Part shown: positions 1 to 11,511 of the stretch, one piece after another | How positions within the stretch are numbered: the first letter of the stretch is position 1 | How the letters are laid out: the number at the start of each line of letters is the position of its first letter | DNA from: Dactylorhiza incarnata | Taxonomy: Eukaryota > Streptophyta > Magnoliopsida > Asparagales > Orchidaceae | Length of the DNA: 64,000 nt | Direction: 5' to 3' | Assembly (NCBI GenBank): GCA_033032865.1 | Contig: JAWHQI010000049.1 | Location: 868,001-932,000, forward strand | Notes under the pieces: model-generated | What the model was told of the DNA's origin: nothing | What the model saw: only the letters and a program-made list of their open reading frames with translations | The model's database searches: none | Position numbers and translations under genes: made by a program

Positions 1-1175
1 ATTCAATCTGAATTCAATATTCGGGTTGTTAAGATCAGAAGTGATCATGTCATAAAGAGATCTCCACTGATGCTCTGCTAGGAAAGCTCAAGTCATATGA
101 GCTCCTACTAAAGAGCAGGGAAGAGATAGAAGCCAAGGAGATAGTCTCAACACCCAACCAACGGAGTATTGCTCAGAAGGCTTTTGAAGGAGAGCCTTCC
201 ACTCAAGAAGAAGTGATGTTCAGTCTCTTGTCCAAAAGATTCAGGAAATGGGTCAAGACAGAAGTCTCAAGAAGAAGGGACTGGGGCTCAAGCAAACCCA
301 GGTTTGATAACACACCAAAATAGGAAGTGATCTGCTTTGCGTGCAGAAAACCAAGGCACATAGCTTCTGAGTGTCCTGAAGAGCTAAGGGATAGGAGCAT
401 CAATAACAAGGAGCACAAAATGAATAAGCCCTTCAAGAAAAGGACAAGAAGAAGGGAAAGGGTTTCTTTGCTGAAACCTGGAGTGACACATAATCTTACT
501 CAAGCTCCTCTTCATCAGAGAGTGATGAAAAAATTGTTGCTGAAGCTGCTAGCCTAATGGCCTTGGAGGCCTCCTCGGGTAATAAAAAATATCAGGTAAG
601 TCTTTTTGATGACTTTGATTTTGATTCAGAAGAATTTAAAAATTGTTTTAAGGAATTTTGTAATGATTACCTTAAGTTCAAAAAGAAATAGAAATAGTTA
701 GAAAAGAATTAGAAGACTTTAAGAAACATGATTTATATTCAGTTAATTATTATTTGAGAAATCAAATTTATAAAAAGGAAACATTAATAAACAATCTAAC
801 CAATGAAAACTCAAAACTAAAATAAGATGTTATAAAGGCAAAAGATGTTGAAGACTCACTCAATGGGAGGAGTCAAAAGCTCAAGGACATTACACAAAAT
901 CTCTCTGTGAGATTTAAGATTCTTGGTTTAGGAGCAGACTCATCTACCAGCTCAGAAGTCCCAAGTAGACCTACCTGGAAAAATCCAGTCACCTTTGTTT
1001 GACCTTGTGATTTTCAAATAACTGAGGCCAGACCATTAATTGAAACTCTAGATAACAATAACCCTGAAAAACTCACTGTATTTAATAAAGTAAATCCTAA
1101 TAGTGAGAAGAGACCTCTAGGGAAAAACAATTCAGATAAATCAATGAATTTAAATCAAAAGAATAATGTCAAAAG
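1..1175 (+). pseudogene. Ty1/copia gag fragment (element I), broken
   Basis: This is the C-terminal part of a copia capsid protein, read on the plus strand. A CX2CX4HX4C zinc knuckle lies at 333-374 (CFACRKPRHIASEC). Upstream come the end of the UBN2-type gag domain and the segment FSLLSKRFRKWVKTEVSRRR; downstream is a lysine/glutamate-rich coiled coil ending in a GLGADSSTSS box. The same order and boxes recur in the gag of element A (13700-16076, minus strand), so I and A belong to related families. In-frame stops include TAG at 321-323 and others after 690. The left end runs off the window and the right end is cut at 1175 by the LTR of element H. No function is expected. Confidence 0.8.
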
Positions 1176-2539
1176 TGTTGGATCGGAAGGCGCCCTTAGA
1201 CGGGGGGGGGGGGTGAATAAGGGTTTTAAAACTTTTACGATTTAATAGAGTTTAATCAAGTAAGTAGATCGTATTTATAAAAATTATCTCAGATTAAACT
1301 TTGCACTAGGTTTCTCATGAGATTAGGTTGTATTTTGCACGACAGTTGTAAACTCTGTTGTTACCGCCTGCAGTAGTGTTATGGCTCGACGTTAGTGACA
1401 AAGAATGCTTATTCATTTAGATTTCAAAAGACTAGAGATTGCATGGAAATATTAGATTAAAAAGATAGTATTATTGCTTTTAGAAATCATTACAAAAGCT
1501 TATCTCAATGATGCTTGAGATTTAGGCCATTGCATAAAAACCTTTTTGGTTTTCTATACCGACCCTTCTCCCAAGGACCAGTTGGCATTAGCCGATCTAT
1601 CCCCAGATACAGCCTCAAGGAGCTCTAGCCTCTCTATCCCTAGAAAGGCCTCGAGCAGCCCCTAGATCTAGTCCCAAGACCTAGTCGCCATGTGGCGAAT
1701 TCCCAATAGTCCTCGCAAGGCCCTAGTCGCCAACCACACGGTGAATTCTCTACTTGTGATAAAAAGAGTTACAAATAATAGAACATATAAACATCAAAGA
1801 CACTCGCTCAAAGGATTAACTTGAAGATGAAGTCGGCATGATTCATCTTTCTTCAAGACCTTAGCACTCAAGAATGTGACGGAGTTCTCTTGGCTTGCAA
1901 AGTGGAGGCTCTCACGAATACAGGAGTTGTGTATTCAATATCTTCTAAAATCAGCAAGTCAAAATAGAGGCGGACCGCTCTTTACAAAGACTCGGATCCT
2001 AGCACTAGCGGTAATGCTACCATCGGGGGGTAGCCTCTTTAGGCAACAAGCTGGCACGCGGATCGAGCCATTTTTGGCAACCTTCTGGCTATAAAATTTG
2101 TATCCCCTCCTACCGCGCCACAGTAATGCTAGCGCGCTTCGTTAGTGATATATCATTCCCTTTCGTCATATCTCCTTCCTTTTCTACTCCTCAATCAGCA
2201 CCGTGATCTCAGGACTTTCATAAGTTACCGTCGGGCATTAGCCTTAACGCTCTGCGGTAAAGCTTATCATATTTAGTCTCAACGACCTTCCTTTCTCGAC
2301 TAATGTTTCCTTTTCGATGAAGTTTCCAAATTTGCACATTCTACCGCCAGCGGTAGTGCTAGCATGCTGCGCTAGCACCAGAGCTTTGACCTGATAGGGA
2401 ATTCATCGTCTTTCTTTTTCGTACTCATAGAGGCTTGAAAGTTGAAGTTCCTGCACACTATAAACACATGGCAAGTATGATAAAATACAATGGGATTTGT
2501 TATTCTCAAACCAATAGATGTGGAATATATGTTCCAGCA
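1176..2539 (-). repeat. LTR of element H (3' LTR)
   Basis: The plus strand reads TGTTGGATCG at the left and TGTTCCAGCA at the right, next to a CT-rich block that is the reverse of a polypurine tract. A run of 12 G followed by TGAATA lies at 1202-1219. Palindromic words built on TACCGC/GCGGTA and GCTAGC are scattered at about 1357-1395, 2001-2035, 2108-2150, 2222-2262 and 2338-2385. The LTR is about 1.36 kb. Confidence 0.75.
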
Positions 2540-2553
2540 AACTCCCCCTTTTT
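2540..2553 (-). other. Polypurine tract of H
   Basis: On the minus strand this reads AAAAGGGGGAGTT immediately before the 3' LTR. It is the plus-strand priming site and matches the tract of element C at 36651-36662. Confidence 0.7.
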
Positions 2554-4350
2554 ATCATAACAAATACTATTTAGAAAGAAAGCATTTAACAATAAGAAAT
2601 GTGTTTATAAAAAAAGATAGGCGTGATAGTACGAATATGCTCACACTATATAGATGCTCCCCCTATATGAGTTTTCCCCCTAAATTAAAGCATCCTATGT
2701 ATTTTGCTCCCCTTACGTGTGAATATCTTTCAAAGTTATTCTCTCCCTTTTGGTATTATCAAAATAGGGTGGAGAGAAGGGCAAGAGCTTGACAATGATT
2801 TATGACATAGTGATACTACATGGTGTGTGAGTAAAGGATGGAGTTCGAATTACTTAGATATTCTCCTCCTTTTGTAGGAAGTTTGGAGTAATAATGAGTA
2901 TCATTAGATAAGCATCCAATATTGCTTGTTGGGTAAAAAAATATTAATGATCGAGCGTACAAGTAGTAAGGATAGTGGAAAGTATGATTCAAGATAAATA
3001 CACATCGTAATAGGAGTTTGAGCCATAGTAAATGAGTAAGAGTTTTGTTTTAGTAGAAAATAGATGTTTTATCAATTTGAAGGCTAAGATCAAAATATCA
3101 CTTGAGATCAAACTACAATAGCACTTGTGTAAAGAGTAAATAGGCAAGAGTGTGCATACAAGTCGTAGCAGAAGATAAGTTCAAATATGATAAGCACTTT
3201 TAAAATTAACAACCTTTTTGAAATTTGCAAGATAATAAATAAGAGTGTTAGTTTTTGAAATAAGATGTTTTGAATTTTGAAACCCAAGATGTACTTGCGG
3301 TATACAAAAATAATTTAAGCATGATTTTAATTTATCAAGAACAGATAGGAAACGACAATGTTCTAAATTCACAATTCAATTATACTTATACATTGTAGAG
3401 ATCATGTAAAGTTATCTAGTGCATATACTAAAAGATTGGATAAAAGATATGTAAATTTCCAGTAAAGTCTAATACTCATGAGTAGAAGTTGTATAAGAAA
3501 TAATGATGTGTACAAGTAGTGTTTTTGATAAGAGTATAAAAATGGTTTAATTAAAACACATGACATGTATAATGGAATAATGACAACTTTATTGAAATGC
3601 ATTTTTAGAATTACTTCCACCCATATACCTATATTTTATTTCAATGCACATGAAAGTAGTACAACTCCCAAGGTGCTCTTCACACATAATGCACATTAAG
3701 GCTTATCATGGTGCAAAGTAGTGCTTGGGGATCACATATATTTTATCTTTTCTTTTATTTATTTATGATCTGGTGTACAAGAAGTAGTATATAAAAATAG
3801 TTTACACAAGACACTTTACAATTCTCTTCAAAGTGCTCAACCTCGCAATGCTCATTAAGAATTATCAGGAGGGTGAGTAGTTCTTGGTGGAGTTATCTTT
3901 GTCATGTATTCATTTGAATAGTGGTTTGGGACAAAGTTCTCTGAATTCACTTATTTTTTGCAAACATAGAGTTTTTGGATTTATAACACATTTCTTCAAA
4001 AATGTGTGCATGAAAAAATATTTTTATGAGGTGTAGGTGAACTAATCACACATCTAATAATGTTATGTTTTTACAATGCACAATCATGCAAGAGTAAGAT
4101 TAAAATCATATGTAGATTATCAAAGATGTGAGTGAATAAATCTTTATTAAATATAAATCATTACTCATACTTAGAGGCATGTTAAGCACTTCTACACATG
4201 ATTTTATAATCAATTTCATTGCACATTACAAGATAATGTTCAAGGCATGACACAAAATAATGTTTTAAGATATTTGAAATAGAGAATTTTCATTGTATTT
4301 TAATCTTGAAAAGATAAACTAAATCATCCTTGAAACATTTTGATGAATAG
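2554..4350 (-). other. 3' leader of H, non-coding
   Basis: I see no credible gene here. Between about 2655 and 2715 there are several CTCCCCCTA-like blocks, which on the minus strand are extra AGGGGGAG tracts like the cluster of element C at 36460-36525. The stretch 3780-3890 is similar to the reverse complement of C at 35857-35930. The region ends abruptly at the LTR of F. Confidence 0.65.
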
Positions 4351-4596
4351 TGATAGTACATTATTTATAATTATTTTAATATAATATTTTAGAAGTAATT
4401 AATATATTTTTATATAGTTTTAGTTTTATATATGTCTAATTTACTTTATTTCATGTTTTCAGGTAATCTGGGGTTGCTAATAGCAATTTTAAGCTCATAG
4501 TCGTGTTCAGGTGAATTAATGGAATAAATCTGCAAAAACTCCTCAGTACACGCCCTAGGTCATGGGTATGACCAAGGGCGTGAATCCAATCATGGC

Positions 4597-4930
4597 CATG
4601 TTCAAGCGTACACGGCCATATTCAACTGTACACAGCCATGTTCAGCTGTACACGACCATGTTCAGTTATACACGGCCATGTTCAGCTGTACACAGCCATG
4701 TTCAGCTATACACGGCCATGTTCAGTTGTACACAGCCATGTTCAGGCGTACACAGTGATGTTCAGCTATACACGGCCATATTCAACTGTACACGACCATG
4801 TTCAGCTCTACACGGCCATGTTCAGTTGTGCACGAACATGTTCAAGCTTACACGGCCATGTTCAGTCATACACAACCATGTTCATTTGTGCACTGCCTGT
4901 CAGTCATACACGGCCATGTTCAAGCCTACA
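4597..4930 (+). repeat. 20-bp minisatellite in F 5' LTR
   Basis: About 16 tandem copies of a 20-bp unit close to CATGTTCAGCTGTACACGGC. Because 20 is not a multiple of three, all three forward frames stay open here and give repetitive reading frames that are artefacts. Confidence 0.9.
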
Positions 4931-5244
4931 TGGTTTCAGTCACGGGCATGATCAAGGGCATGACTCCAAGTCACTTCCATGATTCAACTCAGCCATCTTC
5001 CAGCTAACAGATCACACCGCTAGCTCATTTTAATATTACAGGCCATCGGTCATAGGCATGACCAAGGGCGTTACCCTTCCCGCAATTGCCAGAATAACTC
5101 TAGATCGCGCCATTTATCGCCGTTTCCAGACTCGGTCAAGACACTCCCTACGTCACAGGCGTGACCTAGGCCGTGACCTACCGTGCAATTGATTTTTGGC
5201 TGATTCTCTTCCCCAACATTCCCGGGCTTTCAAAGTCACAGTTA

Positions 5245-5312
5245 CACACCTTACACACCCTTGTTCATGGGCGTGACTAAGGGCGTGAATCTCCATTTGT
5301 TTTCCTATAAAA
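5245..5312 (+). promoter_or_regulatory. Palindrome plus TATA box of F 5' LTR
   Basis: An inverted repeat built from CACCCTTG..CATGGGCGTGACTAAGGGCGTG sub-words at 5250-5288 is followed directly by CTATAAAA at 5305-5312. Further copies of the same palindromic word occur at about 4551-4580, 5040-5075 and 5143-5185. This is the likely U3 promoter. Confidence 0.65.
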
Positions 5313-6198
5313 GCCAGATGCTGCCAAAGAGTTGATGATCAATCCCTTGCTTAGTTTGGATCATTTCTATTATAGCTTTTCTGCATTTTTCTTAGTGTAA
5401 CTTTATTTTATATTTATTACTTTTAATTCCTAGTTTAAATTTACTTTACTTGCATTTGTACTTTTCTTTTCATAGAAAGAAAAATGTTCTTTTCAATTAT
5501 GAGTAGCTAGTTTAATAGCATCTAATTGGAAGAATTCATAATTTTCTTATTTTGTAATTTCTCATATTCATAGCTTTAGTTTTAGAATTGTTACAATTTA
5601 TTGTTGATTTCTAATTTTTTGATTTCATAGTACTAGTATATAATAGTCAATTTAGATTTGTATTCTAGTTGATCGAGAGATCTGTGAATACGAGAAGATC
5701 ATTCATCAGTGCAAGGAGTTGCATGCACTCCTCGAGAGATGATGACATAAATCTTCTGGATTGGAGTCAAATCCAATAGAGTGGTTCACCGCCTAAAGCA
5801 AGCTTAGGGGTTTCGACTGGCCGAGGGGTCTTACTCGATCAACCTAAGGTTAGTTGGTTGCAGATTCTCGAGAGAGGCGCTTTCATGATTTGGGAACCTC
5901 CACAGTCAAATTATTCCATCATATTCGTTATGAATTTAGATTTTACGATTTATCCAACTTAAGAAGCATTTCTAATCAAATGCTCTCTTCTTCATTTTCT
6001 CTTTAATTATTCTAAACATCCTTTTATATTTAGATAAAATAATATTAATTTGCATGAGTAGAAGTAATCAACAGACCCATGGAATATGACACTTGATATT
6101 TATTTATAAATATCCTATGCTATGAACGATAGGTGCTCTTGCCTATAGTTCGTAGAATTTGGAGAAAATTATATACTAAATTTTACCTATCAAATTTT

Positions 6199-6216
6199 TG
6201 GCGTCGTTGCCGGGGA
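6199..6216 (+). other. Primer-binding site of F (tRNA-Asp)
   Basis: TGGCGTCGTTGCCGGGGA matches the complement of the 3' end of plant tRNA-Asp(GTC) at 17 of 18 positions, six bases after the LTR end. It fixes the plus orientation of F. Confidence 0.85.
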
Positions 6217-6360
6217 CTTATTATTGTTGATATTTTGAAAGCATAAATTATATTACTTTTATCATTCTCTTTCTCAGCACCCATTTCTCTTTTTGATTTT
6301 TCTTTTCAAATTCCATTATATTAGGTGACAGTTGTCAAATTTTCTTTCTTAAAAAAATTA

Positions 6361-7518
6361 TTTCACTTGGCCGCCAAAGTTGCCGAGCTTCAAAACAAAG
6401 TAAATCTTTTGGAAGCCGCACGAAAGCGCCAAATTATTTGTAATTATTCTAGTGTGCCTCATTAAAGTGAAGAATGTTATTTTCATTTTTCTTCCCCAAA
6501 TTTATATAATGACAATGATTTTTCTCAATCATATGCAAATAATTTTGATAATAATTATGATCATAATTTTTCCTCTTTTAATGAAAATAATTGCTCTACC
6601 TTTATTAAAAATATTTTTTCCAATTTTCACGAGAATAATTTTTCAGTTTCTCATACTTTTTCTTCTAGCACCGAAGTGGATTATCCTTTGTGGCAAGCTC
6701 ACCCGGATAGTTTCCGGGGAAATGAAGATAAACCTTTAGATCCGACTTTGTGTTCTTCTTCTTTTGCGTCGCATCTCTCGTAATCTAATTTTGGGGAGTT
6801 TTCATACTTTCAATTTGATCCTCCTCCCCAAAATTTAGATGAGAATATTATTTCTTCTAGTGCTTTTTCTCCTTATTTGGATACTTTAGCTATGGAGGAA
6901 CATGATTTTTCATGTAATCCCATAGTTTCTTTTACCAAAAATGAAGAAAAATTGTTGTACCAATAATATCTTAATGTTATGGGCACACCGGATGAAATAG
7001 CAGAAGAATAAGTTTCTTCCCTTACTCCACACGGATCTTATTTTATTTGCTATGAATTTTCACAAAATTCTTCTATTTTTGTTGAACATGAAATTCATGA
7101 AAACTTTGTGTCCGAAAATTTTATTCTGCTTGGTACTGCACTAGATTTTTCTCAAGAAAAATTTAATTTAGAATATGAACAACCGGAGCTTGGTCATGTA
7201 TTTTCGCATGCGCCTCCTCCTTGCGAAAATTTTTCTGACTCATTTATTTTTGATTCTTTTTCAAGTAATAATTTTCAGGTTGAAGATGAGTCGTTGCCAC
7301 CTCAAATAATTGATTATCCATATGCCGCTCATCTTCACAAATTCAAATCACCTCAGGTATGTATAGGTAATTAGGATTTGCATCTTCATGCTCAAGGACA
7401 ATGGGGGAATCACATATTAAGCGGAGGAGTTGTCGGGCGACTGATTTCGTTACGTTCACCTACGCATGAATTAAGGGAGTTGCCTGTGCATTTTAAATTT
7501 AAATTTCCTTTTAGCTAA
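6361..7518 (+). pseudogene. Unrecognised retrotransposon ORF of F, decayed
   Basis: One reading frame of about 386 codons runs from 6361 to a TAA at 7516-7518, broken by in-frame stops at 6463, 6781, 6964, 7009 and 7372. It starts with a short heptad-like segment (AAKVAELQNKVNLLEAARKR), continues as an Asn/Phe/Ser-rich stretch with acidic patches, and ends in a box SGGVVGRL..RSPTHELRELPVHF. The ORF of element E ends in a clearly similar box (SGRGVTVL..YPLPTRILEQLPVHF), so the two are distant members of one family. I do not recognise the family. No zinc knuckle or enzymatic motif is seen. The start codon is unclear. Confidence 0.55.
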
Positions 7519-9088
7519 CCCATGACGTATAGCTCAAAGACATTAAACAAAGCGCTCTTGGGAGGCACCCCATGGTTATCTTATTTTTCTTGAACTTTTT
7601 TTTTCATATTTTTATTTTTTTTTCTTTTCCCCCTCCTACTTGGCTTTTAAACAATGGGGACAATATTTATTTTTAAGTATAGGGGTGTATCCTCTTATAT
7701 TCTATTTTTATTAAAAATTCCAAAAAAATAATGTTTTTCTTCTCTTCATTTTCAATTTTGTTATAAAATTTTACAAAATACAAAAATGTTTTTCTTTTAA
7801 ATTTTTATGTCTTTGTTTCTTATTTTCTTCTTACGCAAATTAAAATACCAAAAAAAAATTATAAATATTTAAAAATCATATTTCTTGTGAAAGGTCCGTG
7901 TGGGTTTTTATCCTACAAAACCGCCTAGTACCTTGCGAGCCTGTCATTGGGTAGCCATTGGGAAGTCCAAGAATAAAATAAATTTATTTTATTATAAAAA
8001 TCCAAAAAAAATAAAAAAAATTTATTTAAAAAGGGTTTCTAATAAAATAACTTATGTAATATTAAATTTCTCCAAACTTCATTTAGACAAAATTAATTTT
8101 AATTATGAGTTTTCTATAAAGGCTTTTTAAGGAGTCTTCTTTTCATATATCTCTTTATTTTATGTCTCTTCAAAATTTGTTAGATTTAATTTTTAGATGA
8201 ATTTGATTTAATGAATTTTTCATTATCTTGGATTGTTTAGAATATTTCTTTGTTTTACTTTCTCTCATTAAAATGTCATAATTCAATTTTGTAGAAATTG
8301 TGCTTAATATCTTTAGATTTTACTAATATTAATTTTAGCACATGGATGCTTAAGATTGCTCACAATTATTTTCTATGCTCTCAAAATATTGTTCTTTGGA
8401 ATTTTATAGCATTTAAACCCTCGCCCTTCCCCAACATTTTAACCTATTATTTGGCAATATAATAAAAAAAATTAAAAGATCATATGTCATGGAATGAGAG
8501 GATAAAATTAAACATTCCTAAACATATGCAACCAAATTTGTAAAAGATTATACGGCATGGAATTGAGAGGATAAAATTCATCACTCCTAAACATATACAT
8601 TTGGGATATTTAAAAGAAGAAGAAAATTTGATAAAAGATGGAAATGAGAGGATAAAATTCATCATTTCCCAAATAAAAAGATTTCTCCTATGCCAATTTT
8701 CACCCTTTTTATCCAATATCAATTGCTAATCCAAGGTTGATATGAGAGAGCTTATATAGTATTTTGTAGTTTTCTAAAAAGTTTCTTATGAAGTTTAAAA
8801 TTTCTATAATTTTAATCTTAGATTATTTTGCTTAATTCAATGCAATTTTGATTATAAAAATTTAGTTAGAGAATTTTGAACAAATATTTATTCTACTCAA
8901 TTCAATTAATGAATTATAAGTTATTTCTTATGAGTCTAAATTTTATTTTTAAATTGTTTTGATGTTGGTCATATAATGTTTAAAGTGCATAATTAGAAGT
9001 TATTCTTTTTAAAATGTCCTATAGATTCTTCTCATATTTATAAATTGGTTTTGCTCTGGAATAGCAAAAGATTAAGTATGGGGTTATT
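7519..9088 (+). other. 3' non-coding region of F with polypurine tract
   Basis: This is AT-rich and has no convincing gene. About 30 bases after the ORF stop lies GCGCTCTTGGGAGGCACCCC (7551-7570), a box resembling the one after the E ORF. A PPT-like TAAGTATAGGGGTGT is at 7674-7688. The true polypurine tract is TAAGTATGGGGTTATT at 9073-9088, abutting the 3' LTR. Confidence 0.65.
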
Positions 9089-9323
9089 TGATAGTACATT
9101 ATTTATAATCATTTTAATATAATATTTTATAAGTAATTAATATATTTTTATATAGTTTTAGTTTAATATATGTCAAATTTACTTTATTTCGTGTTTTTAG
9201 GTAATCTGGGCTTGCTAATAGCAATTTTAAAATAACAGTCGTGTTCAGGAGAATTAATGGAACAAATCTGCAAAAAATCCTCAGTACATGCCCTAGTTCA
9301 GGGGCATGACTCCAAGTCACGGG

Positions 9324-9622
9324 CATGTTTAGTTGTACACGACCATGTTCAGCTATACACGACCATGTTCAGTTGTACACGGCCATGTTCAGCTATACAC
9401 GGCCATGTTCAGTTGTACACAGCCATGTTCAGGCATACACGGCCATGTTAAGTTGTACACGACCATGTTCAGCTGTACACAGGCATGTTCAGCTCTACAT
9501 ATCCATGTTCAGATGTACACGACCATGTTAAGGCGTACACGTCCATGCTCAGTCATACAATGCCATGATCTGCTGGACACGACCATGTTCAGTCGTACAC
9601 GGATATGTTCAAGCCTACACGC
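9324..9622 (+). repeat. 20-bp minisatellite in F 3' LTR
   Basis: About 15 copies of the CATGTTCAGTTGTACACGAC-type unit, diverged from the 5' LTR array at 4597-4930 in copy number and sequence. Confidence 0.88.
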
Positions 9623-9950
9623 CCTCAGTCATGGGCATGATCAAATGCGTGAGTCTAAGTCACAGACATGACTCAGCCCAGCCGTCTTCCAGCTACCAGA
9701 TCACGCCGCCAGCTTAGTTTAATATAACACGCCCTCTGTCATTGGCATGACTGAGGGCGTGACCCTTCCCGCAACTACCAAAATAACTCCAGATCATGCA
9801 GTTTCCAGCCGTTTCCAGACTTAGTGAAGACACGCCCTAGGTCACGGGCGTGACCTAGGTCGTGACCCTCCGTGCAATTGATTTTTGGATGTTTCTCTTC
9901 CCCAACATTCCAGGGCTTTCAAAGTCATTATTACGCACCTTACACGCCCT

Positions 9951-10001
9951 TGGTCACGGGTGTGACCAAGGGCGTGACTCTCCATTTTTCTGCCTATAAA
10001 A
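9951..10001 (+). promoter_or_regulatory. Palindrome plus TATA box of F 3' LTR
   Basis: The inverted repeat ACGCCCTTGGTCAC..GTGACCAAGGGCGT (9946-9978) is followed by CTATAAAA at 9994-10001. Element A inserted three bases downstream of this TATA box. A second palindrome of the same word (CCTAGGTCACGGGCGTGACC) is at 9836-9855. Confidence 0.65.
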
Positions 10002-10724
10002 GCCTGAAAGTACACAGTTAACCTCACTAGAATTCTCTAGAGGGGGGGGGGGGGGGGTGAATAGAGATTAAAAATACTTTGTGCAAAGTTAACATATATA
10101 TATGTAATAATCACAGATTTAAGCTTTCCACACACACCAACAAAAATTAAGCAAGTAAAGAAAGTAAAATAGCAAGAAGAAAATCACAGCACAACACAAA
10201 GAAATATAGTTGTTCCCCAAACTTTGGGTAGTCCACTCTTCTACCCCCTTGGTAGGAATTCACTAACTTGTACTGAGTCTTTTGATAAGGAGACTCTTTG
10301 AACCAGCCTGAGTCTTTTGATAAGGAGACTCTTAGAACCAGTACAACTGAATTTTTTAAAGAGAGATTCTAAAAACTCTTTTACACAGTTTGAAAATGAA
10401 ATGAGAATAAGAAGAATAAGTAGTAGAGAAACAATAGAAGCATGAAAGAATCTTCTTCCTAGCAAGAAGATTAGAAGCACAGGTATAGTGAATGAAATCT
10501 CTCTTTTATTGTGAGAAGGAGATTGTAAGCCTTTCTCTTTATCAATGAGAGCTTTCAGAAATTGCAGCAGTATGGCTTCAGAAGAAGGAGAAGAAGAGAG
10601 CTAATTGTTTGTTGCAGCACACTTTCACTTCTCTCAAATTTTCTCACTTTTCACTTGGGAGCTTTTCCTCTTTTTCAAAATGGATGGAGTGGATCACTTT
10701 ATTTCTTCTCTGCCGACTTCCCTC

Positions 10725-10735
10725 TTATTTATAGC
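10725..10735 (-). promoter_or_regulatory. TATA box of A 3' LTR
   Basis: On the minus strand CTATAAATAAG lies downstream of the TCGACG palindrome array (11012-11240). The same box is in the other LTR at 16909-16919. Confidence 0.6.
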
Positions 10736-11011
10736 TCTGTTTATTCAAGGAATACTATAGTAGAATAATCAATTAGCATACAGAGAAATAGTAAGAGAGA
10801 AAAGATTCCATAATCAATATTTCTGTAGAAGGAAAGAGATCATTCTGATTTCAAATAATATCCATAATAAACTTAATCAATTTACCCAAGAATCATTTAG
10901 AAAGAAAGATTGATTCAGAACGGCTATAAAAGAATAATATAATTCCATAAGAATCAGATCTACAGAAAGAAGGAAAGAAATATGGCGTGTTTTGAATTTG
11001 ACATAGAAATC

Positions 11012-11240
11012 GATGTACGTCGATTACTATCCGACGTTAGCGTCGATTTCAGACTGGCTGGACGTCGAGAGGAGAATATGGAAGGTGTGTTGACTAAGAT
11101 ACGTCGACTTCATTAGATACGTCGACTATAAGTCAGAGTTACGTCGACACAGGTTACGTCGAATTCTGTCTGGAGTTACTTCGACTCATTCTTTGAGGAA
11201 CGTCGACTACACTTCGACGTTTCGTCGAATACTATTTGAT
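11012..11240 (-). repeat. TACGTCGA palindromic word array in A 3' LTR
   Basis: Roughly a dozen occurrences of GTCGA, ACGTCGAC or their complements stand in 230 bp, spaced irregularly about 15-25 bases apart. The array lies upstream of the TATA box in element sense. The equivalent array of the other LTR is at 17190-17430, and more copies occur at 13400-13650 and 14035-14265. Confidence 0.8.
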
Positions 11241-11324
11241 GCATATTTACTTAGACTAATTTTTCATTCTTAGAATTTATATTCTACTCATTTTTAGGGG
11301 TTAAGATAAATCATTTCCCCAACA

Positions 11325-11338
11325 ATCTCCCCCTATTT
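11325..11338 (-). other. Polypurine tract of A
   Basis: On the minus strand this reads ATAGGGGGAGAT directly before the 3' LTR. Confidence 0.8.
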
Positions 11339-11511
11339 GTCTTAACCCTATTCAGGGAGAAATAGTACCAGCTTTTAATCAACACAGTAAGGCATTTATA
11401 TAGAAAAGAAATATGTTAAGTGCTCAGAAGAAAATAGAATCATATACACAGACTTCATAAACAGTATTTAAGCATGGAGGAAAAATATATATAGTATATC
11501 AACATTATTCA

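Larger units (their letters stand above)
1176..4350 (-). mobile_element. Partial Sirevirus-like copia element H (3' end only)
   Basis: This is a minus-strand copia remnant made of the 3' LTR (1176-2539), polypurine tract and 3' leader. The LTR terminus TGTTGGATCG, the GCGCCCTTAGA box, the G-run with TGAATAAGGG, and the leader around 3780-3890 all match the reverse complement of element C (28116 back to 28060, and 35857-35930). H inserted into the gag of I. Its other end is lost where element F begins at 4351, so no target duplication can be tested. Confidence 0.75.
4351..6192 (+). repeat. 5' LTR of F
   Basis: The LTR runs from TGATAGTACATTATTTATAA to ...TTACCTATCA and is 1842 bp. It contains a 20-bp minisatellite, palindromes of the form ACGCCC..TGACC..GGGCGT, and a TATA box at 5305. 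The start is fixed by the right copy at 9089 and the end by the primer site seven bases downstream. Confidence 0.85.
9089..10004 (+). repeat. 3' LTR of F, first part
   Basis: It starts TGATAGTACATTATTTATAA like the 5' LTR and follows it through the minisatellite to the TATA box, where element A is inserted. The second part is at 17515-17743. Confidence 0.85.
10005..11324 (-). repeat. 3' LTR of A
   Basis: On the plus strand it runs from TGAAAGTACACAG to ...TTTCCCCAACA (1320 bp). It carries a run of 17 G at 10042-10058 followed by TGAATAG, and a TCGACG word array at 11012-11240. It matches 16179-17509 closely. Confidence 0.92.

Noticed and set aside
4597..4930. Regular 20-bp repeats that at first resemble a CRISPR array or a repetitive protein gene
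   Set aside because: There are no unique spacers, the units abut directly, and the open frames in all three phases follow from the unit length. It is a minisatellite inside a plant LTR.
10042..10058. Poly-G run as a sequencing or assembly artefact
   Set aside because: Run length may be inexact, but runs followed by TGAATA recur at the same place in four families and on both strands, so the run itself is real.
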